A stretch of DNA of 33,644 bases, taken from NCBI RefSeq assembly GCF_014695915.1, contig NZ_JACJPF010000058.1, positions 1-33,644 of the forward strand, in the 5' to 3' direction. The position numbers were made by a program, and so were the translations under genes. This document shows positions 7,734 to 17,753 of this stretch, piece by piece. The notes under the pieces are model-generated. The model was not told the DNA's origin, made no database searches, and saw only the letters and a list, made by a program, of their open reading frames with translations. Origin of the DNA: Trichocoleus sp. FACHB-40 (lineage in GTDB: Bacteria; Cyanobacteriota; Cyanobacteriia; Cyanobacteriales; FACHB-T130). Position 1 is the stretch's first letter. The number at the start of each line of letters is the position of its first letter.

Positions 7734-8303
7734 TTAAGGTTCCACTTCTGGCCAGAGGCGTTCTAATTGACGTCGCCAAGCTGCCAGCACTTGTTCACGA
7801 GCTTCAGCGCCTAGATCCATTTCACCCATTAAACCTTCTTCATAAAACCGATCTAAGGTTTGGAGTGTTGCTTCGAGGGATTGTCCCTGTTGTTTGGCAG
7901 CGAGGATAATTTGACTGATGCGAGTTTCAATGAGCTGGTTAAAGCAGTCGGATAAACCTGTTTGATGCAGAGAAACGAGTCGCGCGATCGCTCCTGAAAA
8001 ATCCTCTCCACTTAAACTATCAAGATTGTGCTGAAACACGCCCCATAACACCTCTTGATGCAGGGCATAGCGGCTTTCCTGGGTATTATCAAAGTTGGCT
8101 TCTAAGAGCTGTTCTAAAAACGGTTGAGCTTCTTGAGCGGGTGCGATTGGTACTAGAACTCGCAACCAAGATCCATCGTCGGATAGTAGCACCAACAGCC
8201 GCATTTGGGGCGTTTCTACTTGCCACAATCCGGGTGCGGTTGCCTCAATAGCTTCTGCACCAAATATTTCTGTAAGGTTAGCGTTGATTTGTTCAGGTTT
8301 CAT
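7734..8303 (-). CDS. Conserved unknown protein (CesT/YbjN-like fold suspected)
   Basis: I recognise this as a cyanobacterial protein without known function. It has 189 residues, is acidic and soluble, and lacks a signal peptide. The N-terminal half (1-130) alternates beta strands and helices: APGLWQVETPQMRLLVLLSDD, then LRVLVPIAPA and a helix. This recalls the small chaperone-like CesT/YbjN folds. The C-terminal third (130-189) is helical with LDRFYEEGLMGEMDLGAEA and ends in LERLWPEVEP. It lies directly downstream of the DUF4912 gene on the same strand, but a terminator-like hairpin separates them. The fold suggestion is a guess from residue pattern only. Confidence 0.7.
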   Translation of the reverse strand: MKPEQINANLTEIFGAEAIEATAPGLWQVETPQMRLLVLLSDDGSWLRVLVPIAPAQEAQPFLEQLLEANFDNTQESRYALHQEVLWGVFQHNLDSLSGEDFSGAIARLVSLHQTGLSDCFNQLIETRISQIILAAKQQGQSLEATLQTLDRFYEEGLMGEMDLGAEAREQVLAAWRRQLERLWPEVEP

Positions 8304-8320
8304 AATTTTCTAATAATAAT

Positions 8321-8340
8321 CCCCCAACTTGCGTCGGGGG
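8321..8340 (-). terminator. Rho-independent terminator after the DUF4912 gene
   Basis: On the minus strand CCCCC and GGGGG arms flank a 10-nt loop, followed by ATTATTATTA. It lies 70 bp beyond the DUF4912 stop codon and before the next gene, so it probably separates the two transcripts, or attenuates readthrough. Confidence 0.6.
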
Positions 8341-8409
8341 AAACTTCTCAAGACATAGAACTGAGGAAGGAAGGGAGAATTAATTCATTTTTGTTCATCC
8401 CTCATCCTT

Positions 8410-9663
8410 TTAGGTCAACCATTCGGGAACGGCTTCTTCTTTAGTATTGGTATTCCGGCTAGGAGTTTCGCGGGTGAACTTCATGTGAACTGAGCGGGTT
8501 TGCTCGCCATCAGCCGCGACAGCCATGATCGGATAGTCAATCAACCCATCTTGGAAGGACATTTGGAAGCGGAAAGTACCATCGGGATTCAGCTTAATTG
8601 GACGACCCCCAATGGTAACAGTAGCATCAGGCTCGGTAGCACCGTAAACAATCAGCTCAGCATCGGCAATTAACCAGAACTGACGCGGACGCATAGGTAT
8701 TGCGGAAGCAGAGAAGCCAGCACCCGACATTCCAACACCGGACATGGTAAGACCAGAGGTGGTGGGAACTGCCCACATACCAACGCCAGAGGGGAAGACG
8801 TAGGAGCTGATGGCTTGTTCTGCGAGGGGTACTTGCTGCATGGAACCGTACAGCGAACCTGCTACGCGCTGAGCTTCGGTGGTCTGAGCCATGCCGAAGA
8901 TTTCGTCGTAGATGGGGTTGCCAGTGGCGGGGGCGGCACTGTAACCAGTTGCTGCCATTGGCATTTTCTTGGCTGGAGGAACCAATTCGAGGAAGGTTTT
9001 GCCGCGCAGGTCTTCTTCCCAGGCTAGGGTGATGAATTGGTCTTCAATCCAGTCGCTAGGATAAACGGGAGGAACGCGCACGGGAGCGGAACGAGCTAAG
9101 ACTAAAAAGCGACCATCTGCACAGCGGTAGCCGATATCTACAACGTAGTCGCGATCGCTCACGGGCATCGGCAAATACCATTCCCGCGCTAACTCGTCGC
9201 AAGGATATTCCTGAATGCTGTGTGGGCTTTGGTATTCCAGGCTCATGTCTGTGACATCATACAGTCGCAGAGCTAGTTGTTGTCCCCCCTGACGGCGCAA
9301 GTCTTCTTTATGCTCGTTGGGGATATCCCAGTACGTGTAAGCCCATTGCGGATCGCGAGGCATCAAGACAACGCGGCTTTCACCGTAACCACCAGGTAAA
9401 TCTCCTAATCCTTCGTCTACGGATGCCAGCGTACCGCCAGTCCGGTCTTCCTGACCAAGTTCAAATTTTGCTGCTTCCACTTCTTCTTGTGCCTCCAGTG
9501 TGCGAGATGGACTGAGAGAAATCTTGGTGCGTTGAACTTCTTGAATTGATGCCAGCAGTTGGTCTTTCCGCATTCTGCTGTATCTAGAGATGCTGCATTC
9601 ACTGGCAACTTTGCGAAGTTGCCGCAATGTCATCTCTTCTAGGGGTGGGCGTTCTTTTGCCAT
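8410..9663 (-). CDS. DUF4912 protein with N-terminal Rho/SAP-like motif
   Basis: The 417-residue protein has three recognisable parts. Residues 10-45 form a helix-extended-helix Rho N-terminal/SAP-like motif (MTLRQLRKVASECSI) that in other proteins binds nucleic acid. Residues 95-225 form the DUF4912 domain, with RVVLMPRDPQWAYTYWDIP at 97-115 and RLYDVTD at 133-139. Residues 327-398 form a beta-rich, Ig-like or carbohydrate-module-like segment with LIVYGATEPDATVTIGGRPI. A Met/Gly/Ser-rich linker spans about 232-325. The family is common in cyanobacteria and some Firmicutes and has no established function. The start is supported by a GGAG ribosome site about 11 bp upstream. An unusually long gene-free region (9664-10314) precedes it. 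Confidence 0.85.
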   Translation of the reverse strand: MAKERPPLEEMTLRQLRKVASECSISRYSRMRKDQLLASIQEVQRTKISLSPSRTLEAQEEVEAAKFELGQEDRTGGTLASVDEGLGDLPGGYGESRVVLMPRDPQWAYTYWDIPNEHKEDLRRQGGQQLALRLYDVTDMSLEYQSPHSIQEYPCDELAREWYLPMPVSDRDYVVDIGYRCADGRFLVLARSAPVRVPPVYPSDWIEDQFITLAWEEDLRGKTFLELVPPAKKMPMAATGYSAAPATGNPIYDEIFGMAQTTEAQRVAGSLYGSMQQVPLAEQAISSYVFPSGVGMWAVPTTSGLTMSGVGMSGAGFSASAIPMRPRQFWLIADAELIVYGATEPDATVTIGGRPIKLNPDGTFRFQMSFQDGLIDYPIMAVAADGEQTRSVHMKFTRETPSRNTNTKEEAVPEWLT

Positions 9664-10314
9664 AACGTATTGTCTCCGGTAGTTTCTTTCGGCAGGTAGG
9701 TTACTCCTCTAGAGACTGGTTAACGAAGCGCACAAAGTGCAGTTTCGCGTCTCTTCAACTTCGGAAAGCTGGGCAATATTGCCTCTTACTGAAATCCGTA
9801 ACGTCTTTTAGTTGGTTCCGGTCTTGAGCGAGTCGATTTTTCCTTTAAGTAGCAGGATTTTCAAACGACACCTTGAAGACTTACTTGCTTTCCATCTGAA
9901 TTGAGAAGCGAACTGATCACCCATGTTTTCAGAAATGCGGTTTCCACATTTCTTTGGGATCGCGGGATCGCTTTGTTAATCTTATGTTGTAAAAAATTCC
10001 TGGTTAAATCAAGGGGTTTCTGGGCCGATTATAGGTATATCTACGAAGTTATAGGCAACCAGGGGATCGAATTGTCATAGATTTATGACAATTTGCGGGA
10101 TGTGGGATCAACTACCGGGGAGCATTTGCCTAAATACTTTCTAGGTAAGGTAAGAATGTCAGGCTTTCCTGACAAATAACCGAGCAACCGGGTTTCTAGC
10201 TTTGGCGTTAATATTTTTCGATTAAGATAAACCTAACCCCCAACTCTTTCGCTTAAAGGGAAAGCGAGGTTAACAATTCTGAGATATTGGCTTTGGCGTA
10301 ACGGGTAGCTGGAT
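9664..10314. other. 650-bp gene-free region upstream of the DUF4912 gene
   Basis: No ORF with protein-like content and no tRNA is visible here. The half nearest DUF4912 (9664-10000) is probably a long promoter/leader for that gene. A small perfect hairpin, TGTCAGG and CCTGACA around a 4-nt loop, sits at 10157-10174; it lies downstream of the AEC gene and might end its transcript, though it is 140 bp past the stop and has no T-run. On the minus strand TAAGAT near 9980 is a possible -10 element. Confidence 0.4.
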
Positions 10315-11276
10315 CTACTGTCCGAACAAAACTACCCATAGAGGAATCATCAGCAGCATCAATCCTGTACTCACGACAATACTGCTGGCGATTAAATCTC
10401 GGTTAAGGTTGTACTCCTCTGCCAGGATCAGACCAGCAAATGCTGTAGGCATACCCGACATCAGCACCATTGCTAAGCGCGGTTCGCCTGACAAGCCGCA
10501 AAGTGTCGTCACAATTCCGATCAGTGTTGGCAGAACGACTACTTTTAAAATGGCAGGTAGCACAGCCGTCTGAAAACTCTTCCATCCCTGAATCTGAGCC
10601 AGTCGCATACCCATCAGCACAAAGGCTCCAGAAATGGCAAACCATACAGAACTTTGTAGTCCTGATTCAATTGAGGAAGGCAATTTAATTGAGTGAGTGA
10701 CACATCCTGTTATGAAAGCCCACAGGGAAGGAACAGTTAAAACGTCTCGAATTTGAATCCACCAACTATTACCTACAGATAGTCGCCCAAAGTAGCTGGC
10801 TAAGAATACGCCTAGCCCGTAAGTCCCAAAGATGTTTTGAGTGACGCTGTAGAAGACAGCCAGACCAACAGCCTGAGTGCCAACCAGAATGGGAGCGATC
10901 GCTAACCCCACAAAACTTGTATTTCCTAACATTGCGGCTAGGATAAAACTGTCCTGAGTAGACCGATCTAAATCAGGTAAAAAATATTTTTTATGTTCGC
11001 TTTCTGGTGCAACAAATTTTTTCCAAACCCCCAAACTCAGCCATGCCAAAGTGAAACCCAATATTAAAGCTCCCACTGTAATACTTGGTGCCAGTCCAAC
11101 ATTTGAGAAAAATTGGTGCGACGAACCAGCGCTAGAATTTCTAACGGCACCCCAACCCAATAGAGAGTACGACCCAGAAACCTAGGCAAAGCGCTGGGAA
11201 GAAATCTAAATAAGATTAGGCCCAGCCCTGTCCACAGGATTAAAGGTGTATAAGCGTGAAACAGGGTTTCCGTCAT
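10315..11276 (-). pseudogene. AEC (auxin efflux carrier) family transporter, interrupted by a frameshift
   Basis: Two overlapping minus-strand reading frames together make one AEC-family permease. The first, from the ATG at 11276, encodes the N-terminal segment MTETLFHAYTPLILWTGLGL to about LVRRTNFS. The second supplies NVGLAPSITVGALILGFTLA onward through about eight further hydrophobic segments to the stop at 10315. One extra base in the five-A run at 11108-11112 would join them into a protein of about 320 residues, the usual family length. AEC carriers export auxin-like compounds in plants and small organic acids or malonate in bacteria; the substrate here is unknown. The break may be a true inactivating mutation or a sequencing/assembly error in a homopolymer. 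Codon content on both sides looks normal, which suggests recent damage or an error. Confidence 0.82.
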
Positions 11277-11306
11277 TAGTTATTAATCACGAGTTAATAG
11301 CTAATG
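11274..11306 (-). repeat. Inverted repeat overlapping the AEC start codon
   Basis: The arms CATTAGTTATTAA (11274-11286) and TTAATAGCTAATG (11294-11306) pair over 13 positions with one mismatch around a 7-nt loop. On the minus strand the distal arm ends exactly with the AEC start ATG, so the start codon would be buried in the stem. No ribosome binding site is visible before it. Confidence 0.55.
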
Positions 11307-11366
11307 GTTTTTGAACAATTAGCCAGTTTCGCCTTAGCAGTTAACAATCCTTCAACGAACAAGTGA

Positions 11367-13700
11367 CTATTTCAGCACAGTCATATCCTTAATCAGCCAC
11401 TGACCATCTCTGCGTACCAAGTCATAACGGACACGCAGACTTTCATCGGAAGAATTGACTTTATTTTGCTCACCGGCTCGATAACTATCTACGGCTTCAT
11501 TCACCTGTGCATCTACGCTAGCTTGATCTGGGTTAGTATCCCCTGTTTGAACAGATGTTACTTCGACCTTGTGCTGGTACTTCCGATAGGAGTTAGTGTT
11601 TTTAACGGTTTGGGCGTTTCTCTGCCAGCGAGATAAAGCTGGATCAACTAAGATTTGCTGTAACTTATCAACGTTATGCTCTGAACCGAAAGCATCTGCT
11701 TTACTTGATAGCCAAATCTGAATTACTTGTCGAGCAGTTTCCTCGTTTAGAGGGCCACTTGGAGCGATTAACTGACTACCAGGTTCCGGAATTGGTATAG
11801 GAGGTGCAGCCAGTTGTACCCAAGGTTGCTCTCCCACTAATTCGGGTTCCGAGAAACTGCCGAGGGTTTTTTGTAGCCAATTGAAAGTAGCGACTAAGAG
11901 CATTAATAAAACTCCCGCGCCCAAGATTCCGGCAATTAAGAGTAAAATCAACCGCCCCGATTTTGGCGATCGCAACTTCGATGTTCTGCTGGCGCGACGA
12001 GTCGATAAATCTCCCCCACTTGGCGATGCTTTTGAGCCAGAATCGGTTCTACGTAAGCGGCTAGCGAACGTGGCGTTTCTGGCTTCTGCTTTGCCATTCT
12101 TGCGCGATCGCACTGAAGAATCGCCAGCCAAGCCTGTATCTTGCCCCTCGGTTTCCGGCGACGGTATAACAATTCGCTCTGCCGTCGGTAGAGGAGAAGC
12201 ACCATTTGCCTGCGGACGAGCGATTGTAGCAGTCATACTTGCCAGTCGAGAGGCAGCAGTAGGTTCCAAGGGAGGTGATACATAAGAATCTTCGGCATTT
12301 TCTCTTGTCTCTTCCCTCGAAGCTCCGTTATTGGAACTTTCTGCCCCCACAGGTTTGCGGAATCCTGGTGGATCGCTCACACTCCGTCCAGGGGGAGCAG
12401 CCGCATAAGATACTTGCTGAGTCGGCATTACCGCCCACTCGTTGGTCACATCTTCTTCTACTGGCAACTCTTCCAAATAAGCCTGAACCTGGTCATCTGC
12501 AAAATAATCCTTCAAAGAAGCCCGTACTGAAGCCAAGTCTCGGAAGTGGGGAAACACTTCCGTTTGCAACCAGCGCTCTCCGTAGAGACACAATCCTGGT
12601 AGCAAATCTGGCGCACCCTGAGAATGTTCTCGAATAAAGGCCAGAGGTTCGTACTCTTGGCTGAGTTCCAGAGCGCGACTGGCTTCTTCTGTTTGACCTA
12701 GTAGCAGCGCACACACTGCCTGTTCCAGATGTACATCCTGACGCTTACCCAAACGCATCAGCATCTGCTTGGCTTGTCTAATCAGGGCGGGCTGTCGTTC
12801 GGCAAACCCCCGCCCTAATAGGGCATAAACTGCTAAATAAGTGGCAACCGCCGAAGGACGACGAGCTTCTGCTTCAAATAGGTTCTGCTGTTCAGACGCA
12901 GTTAAGTAACTACGTAGCTGCTGGATGAAGCGAAGAAAGTCATCAATACTTAGCCCAGATTGATCTTCGCCTGTGCCATCAATTCCGCCGCGTTCTTGCA
13001 GCATTTCTTGCAGATGCTGCAATCCCTTGCGGCGTTCGGCAACCTTTTCCTCACTAGCCGAGAGTAATTCCAAGATGCGATAGGGACGCAACTTATAGAG
13101 ATCCGCTTGAATTTCACCTCTCACGCTGGCAAATAACCCCTCTCGCAACAATAATTCTTGACCAGTTTCCAGAGAGGTAGCAGCATTTTCATATTGACCT
13201 TGCTGCCATTGCTCTCTACCTAGTTCTAGACAAGCCAGCGCCAGAGTCAAAACAATATCTGGCTGCACCAGTTCCGGGTCGCCCAAACGACCTTTTTCTA
13301 AACTGATGCTGGCGCGGCTGAGAAAGGGCCGTCCCAACTTCAGCACCAGTTCGTATTCTCCCAGCTCTTGCAAAATCAGCAGCGCCCCAACAAACTGCTC
13401 GCTTTGAATTTCGACGCTGGGGGTATAGGGGTCAACATCAGCTTTGGCTGGTGCTTCGTTTATTTCGGTACGAGGCTCCACATTGCCAAGAAAGGTGGCA
13501 TCGTAGGCGGCACGCTGTTCTGGATCGCAAAGAACAGTGTAAGCTTCGTCTAAAAGTTGTTTCCTGGCGGCGATCGTAATCTCAGAATACTCGCGCCGAG
13601 GAAGTTGCAGAGCGCGATCGCGATAAGCTTGCTGCAACTGTTCAGCTGTAGCCTGAATTGGCAGGCCCAGAATCCGGTAGTAATCGAGCGGAATTCTCAC
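11367..13700 (-). CDS. ftn2: ARC6/Ftn2/ZipN-type cell division protein
   Basis: The 777-residue protein has the full Ftn2/ARC6 layout. A J-like domain at 5-67 (DYYRILGLPIQATAEQLQQA ... YTVLCDPEQRAAYD) is followed by a long helical region at 95-415. A low-complexity Ser/Pro/Arg-rich stretch spans 430-580, one transmembrane helix lies at about 583-606 (LILLLIAGILGAGVLLMLL), and a C-terminal ARC6-like IMS domain (DUF4101) at 655-775 ends RYDLVRRDGQWLIKDMTVLK. In cyanobacteria and chloroplasts this inner-membrane protein tethers and stabilises the FtsZ ring. The J-domain lacks the HPD tripeptide needed to stimulate Hsp70 and has QLPRREYSE there, as is typical of this family. It is transcribed divergently from pdhA across 162 bp. 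Confidence 0.93.
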   Translation of the reverse strand: MRIPLDYYRILGLPIQATAEQLQQAYRDRALQLPRREYSEITIAARKQLLDEAYTVLCDPEQRAAYDATFLGNVEPRTEINEAPAKADVDPYTPSVEIQSEQFVGALLILQELGEYELVLKLGRPFLSRASISLEKGRLGDPELVQPDIVLTLALACLELGREQWQQGQYENAATSLETGQELLLREGLFASVRGEIQADLYKLRPYRILELLSASEEKVAERRKGLQHLQEMLQERGGIDGTGEDQSGLSIDDFLRFIQQLRSYLTASEQQNLFEAEARRPSAVATYLAVYALLGRGFAERQPALIRQAKQMLMRLGKRQDVHLEQAVCALLLGQTEEASRALELSQEYEPLAFIREHSQGAPDLLPGLCLYGERWLQTEVFPHFRDLASVRASLKDYFADDQVQAYLEELPVEEDVTNEWAVMPTQQVSYAAAPPGRSVSDPPGFRKPVGAESSNNGASREETRENAEDSYVSPPLEPTAASRLASMTATIARPQANGASPLPTAERIVIPSPETEGQDTGLAGDSSVRSRKNGKAEARNATFASRLRRTDSGSKASPSGGDLSTRRASRTSKLRSPKSGRLILLLIAGILGAGVLLMLLVATFNWLQKTLGSFSEPELVGEQPWVQLAAPPIPIPEPGSQLIAPSGPLNEETARQVIQIWLSSKADAFGSEHNVDKLQQILVDPALSRWQRNAQTVKNTNSYRKYQHKVEVTSVQTGDTNPDQASVDAQVNEAVDSYRAGEQNKVNSSDESLRVRYDLVRRDGQWLIKDMTVLK

Positions 13701-13862
13701 AGTCTACTTCCTCAGCCCCAAGCGACTAAATTAATATCTATAATCAAACATAAACTATAGAATAGTGCGATAATTATACCCCTTAGCTTCTATAGTAGAA
13801 GCGTATCTTGGTACATAAAAACCGCCCTTCAACCAATCAAGTTAAGTTTATCCCTAAAATCA

Positions 13863-14894
13863 ATGGTTCAGGAACGCATTTTACCCGTCTTTGATACCGC
13901 TCAAACTCAAATCACCAAAGAGGAAGGATTGCTCCTTTACGAGGATATGGTCTTGGGGCGGTCGTTTGAGGACAAGTGCGCCGAGATGTACTACCGGGGC
14001 AAAATGTTCGGGTTTGTCCATCTATATAACGGTCAAGAGGCTGTGTCAACTGGTGTTATCCAGGCGATGCGTCCCGGTGAAGATTATGTTTCAAGCACCT
14101 ATCGCGACCACGTTCACGCCTTGAGTGCTGGCGTTCCAGCAAAAGAGGTGATGGCTGAGTTATTCGGTAAAGCTACTGGTTGTAGCAAGGGGCGCGGCGG
14201 CTCGATGCATATGTTCTCATCTGAACATAAGCTACTGGGAGGTTATGCCTTTGTTGCCGAAGGAATTCCTGTTGCTACTGGTGCGGCTTTTGCCAGCAAA
14301 TACCGTCGCGAAGCCTTGGGCGATGCTAGTTCAGATCAAGTAACTGCTTGCTTTTTCGGCGATGGTGCTGCAAATAACGGGCAGTTTTTTGAATGTTTGA
14401 ACATGGCAGCGCTGTGGAAATTGCCGATTTTGTTTGTTGTGGAAAACAACAAGTGGGCAATTGGTATGGCGCACGACCGGGCGACCTCTGTACCAGAAAT
14501 TTACAAGAAAGCTCATGCGTTTGGCATGGCGGGTGTCGAGGTTGATGGAATGGATGTGTTAGCGGTGCGGGCTGTTGCCAAAGAAGCGGTCGCTCGTGCG
14601 CGTGCTGGTGAAGGGCCAACCCTAATTGAAGCCCTCACCTACCGTTTTCGCGGTCACTCTCTCGCCGACCCCGACGAACTCCGTTCCAAAAATGAGAAGG
14701 AATTCTGGTTCGCCCGCGACCCAATCAAGAAGTTGGCGGCGCATCTCACAGAGCAAAACCTGGCAACTCAAGAAGAACTCAAAGAAATTGATCGGAAAAT
14801 CCAAGCCGTCATCGACGATGCGGTTAAATTTGCCGAAAGTAGCCCCGAACCCGACCCCAGCGAGTTATATCGCTACATTTTTGCCGAAGATTAA
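13863..14894 (+). CDS. pdhA: Pyruvate dehydrogenase E1 component, alpha subunit
   Basis: The 343-residue protein contains the thiamine-diphosphate binding motif from GDG at 166-168 to ENN at 194-196 ([20 protein letters not shown] then [11 protein letters not shown]). It also has [19 protein letters not shown] at about 268-286, corresponding to the phosphorylation-loop region of E1-alpha. With E1-beta it decarboxylates pyruvate and passes the acetyl group to lipoyl-E2, making acetyl-CoA. The beta, E2 and E3 genes are not in the window; dispersed pdh genes are normal in cyanobacteria. Length is typical of the plastid/cyanobacterial type. The ATG at 13863 has no clear ribosome site; an alternative is not obvious. 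A strong terminator follows. Confidence 0.95.
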   Translation: MVQERILPVFDTAQTQITKEEGLLLYEDMVLGRSFEDKCAEMYYRGKMFGFVHLYNGQEAVSTGVIQAMRPGEDYVSSTYRDHVHALSAGVPAKEVMAELFGKATGCSKGRGGSMHMFSSEHKLLGGYAFVAEGIPVATGAAFASKYRREALGDASSDQVTACFFGDGAANNGQFFECLNMAALWKLPILFVVENNKWAIGMAHDRATSVPEIYKKAHAFGMAGVEVDGMDVLAVRAVAKEAVARARAGEGPTLIEALTYRFRGHSLADPDELRSKNEKEFWFARDPIKKLAAHLTEQNLATQEELKEIDRKIQAVIDDAVKFAESSPEPDPSELYRYIFAED

Positions 14895-14920
14895 CACTTG
14901 AGTTAACAACTTTTAATTAA

Positions 14921-14953
14921 AAATAAGGTGGGCAATGCCTACCTTATTTTTTC
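14921..14953 (+). terminator. Rho-independent terminator of pdhA
   Basis: A 12-bp stem (AATAAGGTGGGC with GCCTACCTTATT, one G-T wobble) around a 3-nt loop is followed directly by a T-tract. It starts about 27 bp after the pdhA stop codon, which is the standard arrangement for an intrinsic terminator. Confidence 0.85.
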
Positions 14954-15381
14954 TCTAATAATTGCTATTTTCGCCTAATAGTTAATAATCATTAGATTGT
15001 TTTAATTGGTGGCAAAATAATATTTGTAAAAATTGTCAAAATAATCGAATACTGTGAGAACAGCTACAATTTTCTATCGACTCTTTAAAACCTTAACTAG
15101 TCTCTTATTTGAACTTATCGGGAAGCCACCAACCCAAGCTCAAAGCTACCAATTTTGCTCAAAAGAAATCAAAAAACTATCTCGCAGCTTCGATAGTGTA
15201 TTTCTTCCCCCAAACTTCCACCAAGTAAGATGCACCCTTGATATCCCAAAATTTAAGCCAGTTGAAACTGACTTTAGCTCTTAGCCAAAACTTTAGTTCA
15301 GCGCCATCCGCGTATAGAGTAGCGAACCTAGAGCAAAAGTAATGGGAAAATATCGATACAATTAAGCGTGTTACGCCTTTC
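14954..15381. other. Gene-free region upstream of purL
   Basis: About 430 bp with no supported gene. A 76-codon GTG-started frame on the plus strand and a minus-strand frame overlapping it have no family resemblance. A TACAAT hexamer at 15357-15362 could be a purL -10 element, but no good -35 precedes it at 17 bp. Confidence 0.35.
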
Positions 15382-17724
15382 ATGGGTTCTATGTCTACAA
15401 TCTCCTCTGCTCCCTTTTCCCCTGAAGAAATCGCCGCTGAAGGTATAAAGCCGGAAGAATACACAGAAATTGTCCAGCGGCTAGGTCGTCATCCTAATAA
15501 AGCTGAGTTGGGAATGTTCGGTGTAATGTGGTCGGAACATTGCTGCTACAAGAACTCACGACCGCTATTAAAGCAATTTCCCACAGAAGGCGATCGCATT
15601 CTCGTCGGGCCAGGAGAAAATGCTGGTGTTGTAGACTTGGGCGACGGGCTGCAGCTGGCGTTTAAAATAGAATCCCACAATCACCCCTCAGCTATCGAAC
15701 CATTTCAAGGAGCAGCAACGGGAGTAGGTGGTATCCTCCGGGATATCTTTACAATGGGTGCGCGTCCCATTGCTTTGCTAAACTCCCTCCGCTTCGGTTC
15801 CCTAGAAGATGCCAAAACACGACGACTCTTCAGCGGCGTGGTATCGGGAATCTCACATTATGGTAACTGTGTCGGAGTCCCCACAGTTGGCGGTGAAGTT
15901 TACTTTGACCCAGCTTACAGCGAGAATCCCTTAGTCAATGTTATGGCTCTGGGGTTGATGGAAACTCCGGAAATTGTGATGTCTGGTGCTACTGGAATAG
16001 GTAATCCGGTGCTTTATGTCGGTTCTACCACTGGACGCGATGGTATGGGTGGCGCGAGTTTTGCAAGTGCCGAACTCAGCGATGAATCGATGGATGACCG
16101 TCCAGCAGTGCAGGTAGGCGATCCTTTTTTAGAAAAATCCCTGATTGAAGCTTGTTTGGAGGCCTTCAAAACTGGCGCAGTGGTAGCAGCACAGGATATG
16201 GGTGCTGCTGGGATTACCTGTTCTACCTCAGAAATGGCAGCTAAAGGCGGCGTTGGGATTGAACTTGATTTAGACAAGATTCCAGTGCGGGAAACTGGGA
16301 TGGTGCCTTATGAGTATCTGCTTTCTGAATCTCAAGAACGAATGCTATTTGTTTCTCACAAGGGACGGGAACAAGAGTTAATTGATATTTTCCACCGTTG
16401 GGGGTTGCAAGCTGTAGTCGCCGGAACAGTAATTGAGAAGCCGATTGTGCGGATTCTGTTCCGAGGTGAGGTAGCGGCTGAAATCCCAGCAACGGCGTTG
16501 GCTGATAATACGCCAATTTATCATCGTGACTTGTTGACGGAAGCACCAGAGTATGCTCAAAAAGCTTGGAAGTGGACAAGCGAATCTTTGCCCACTTGCA
16601 CACCAGATGGCATTGAAATCCAAGGTAACTTCAAAACTTGGAATGATATCTTGCTTCAGTTGTTGGATACACCTAGCATTGCCTCTAAGCGTTGGGTTTA
16701 TCGCCAGTATGACCATCAGGTGCAGAATAATACTGTAATTGTACCTGGTGGTGCTGATGCAGCAGTGGTGCGGGTGCGTCCGGTGGAAGCTAACAAAGGG
16801 GGCAATATAGGTGTTGCTGCAACGGTGGATTGTAATGCCCGTTATGTGTATCTCGACCCCTACGAAGGCGCTAAGGCAGTGGTGGCGGAAGCTGCCCGTA
16901 ATCTTAGTTGTGTGGGAGCAGAACCGCTGGCGGTGACAGATAATCTGAATTTCCCTAGTCCAGAAAAGCCGATAGGTTACTGGCAACTGGCGGAAGCTTG
17001 CCGGGGAATAGCGGAAGCTTGTCGGGAGTTACAAACGCCTGTCACTGGCGGCAACGTGTCTCTTTACAATGAAACTTTGGATAGTGAGGGCAAACCTCAA
17101 CCTATTTACCCGACTCCAGTTGTGGGGATGGTGGGGCTGATTCCCGATATTACGCGCATATGTGGGCAAGGTTGGCAAGAGCCGGGAGATTTAATTTATA
17201 TTATCGGACAGCGTTTGGATTCATCAGAGGGTGTAACGCTGGGCGGTTCGGAGTATTTGGCGACAGTTCACGGTACTGTTGCGGGAAAACCGCCAGTGGT
17301 AGATTTTGAGTGGGAACGTAGGGTGCAAGCTGCTTGTCGCGAGGGAATTCGTCGCGGTTGGGTTCGTTCGGCGCATGATTGTGCTGAGGGAGGGGTGGCG
17401 ATCGCTCTCTCAGAATCTTGCATCACTAGCAATCTAGGAGCCGAGATTAATCTTACTTCGGAATCTTCCTTACGTTGGGATGAAATTCTTTTTGGCGAAG
17501 GGGGAGCAAGAATTTTAATCTCTGTATCGCAACAACACCAAGCAATTTGGGAATCCTATTTACAGGAGCATCTGGAAGATAACTGGCAACAACTTGGTCG
17601 GGTTGGAAATCCAGACTCCTTTTTACGGGTTTTTACGACCTCAAGCCAAACCTTAATAGAAGTTAGCATGGAAGATATGAGCGATCGCACTCATAATGCT
17701 ATTCAACGCCGCCTGGCAACTTAA
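15382..17724 (+). CDS. purL: Phosphoribosylformylglycinamidine synthase subunit II
   Basis: The 780-residue length fits the small PurL of the three-part PurLQS enzyme. Motifs include [20 protein letters not shown] around residues 45-64 with the conserved His53, then [20 protein letters not shown] at 97-116 and [20 protein letters not shown] at 120-139. The second AIRS-like half contains the GGNVSLYNE motif. The enzyme converts FGAR to FGAM using ATP and ammonia delivered by PurQ, step four of purine synthesis. The ATG at 15382 is used; an in-frame ATG three codons later (MSTIS) is an equal candidate. purF follows 145 bp downstream, a common cyanobacterial pairing; purQ and purS are not in the window. 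Confidence 0.96.
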   Translation: MGSMSTISSAPFSPEEIAAEGIKPEEYTEIVQRLGRHPNKAELGMFGVMWSEHCCYKNSRPLLKQFPTEGDRILVGPGENAGVVDLGDGLQLAFKIESHNHPSAIEPFQGAATGVGGILRDIFTMGARPIALLNSLRFGSLEDAKTRRLFSGVVSGISHYGNCVGVPTVGGEVYFDPAYSENPLVNVMALGLMETPEIVMSGATGIGNPVLYVGSTTGRDGMGGASFASAELSDESMDDRPAVQVGDPFLEKSLIEACLEAFKTGAVVAAQDMGAAGITCSTSEMAAKGGVGIELDLDKIPVRETGMVPYEYLLSESQERMLFVSHKGREQELIDIFHRWGLQAVVAGTVIEKPIVRILFRGEVAAEIPATALADNTPIYHRDLLTEAPEYAQKAWKWTSESLPTCTPDGIEIQGNFKTWNDILLQLLDTPSIASKRWVYRQYDHQVQNNTVIVPGGADAAVVRVRPVEANKGGNIGVAATVDCNARYVYLDPYEGAKAVVAEAARNLSCVGAEPLAVTDNLNFPSPEKPIGYWQLAEACRGIAEACRELQTPVTGGNVSLYNETLDSEGKPQPIYPTPVVGMVGLIPDITRICGQGWQEPGDLIYIIGQRLDSSEGVTLGGSEYLATVHGTVAGKPPVVDFEWERRVQAACREGIRRGWVRSAHDCAEGGVAIALSESCITSNLGAEINLTSESSLRWDEILFGEGGARILISVSQQHQAIWESYLQEHLEDNWQQLGRVGNPDSFLRVFTTSSQTLIEVSMEDMSDRTHNAIQRRLAT

Positions 17725-17753
17725 CGCTTGCCCTTTGTTTACTTCAATGCACT

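Noticed and set aside
11881-12285. 134-codon plus-strand frame
   Set aside because: It is antisense to the low-complexity linker of ftn2, where biased composition removes stop codons on the other strand.
15054-15284. 76-codon GTG-started frame upstream of purL
   Set aside because: No ribosome site, no recognisable domain, AT-rich spacer composition, and an opposing frame of equal quality overlaps it.
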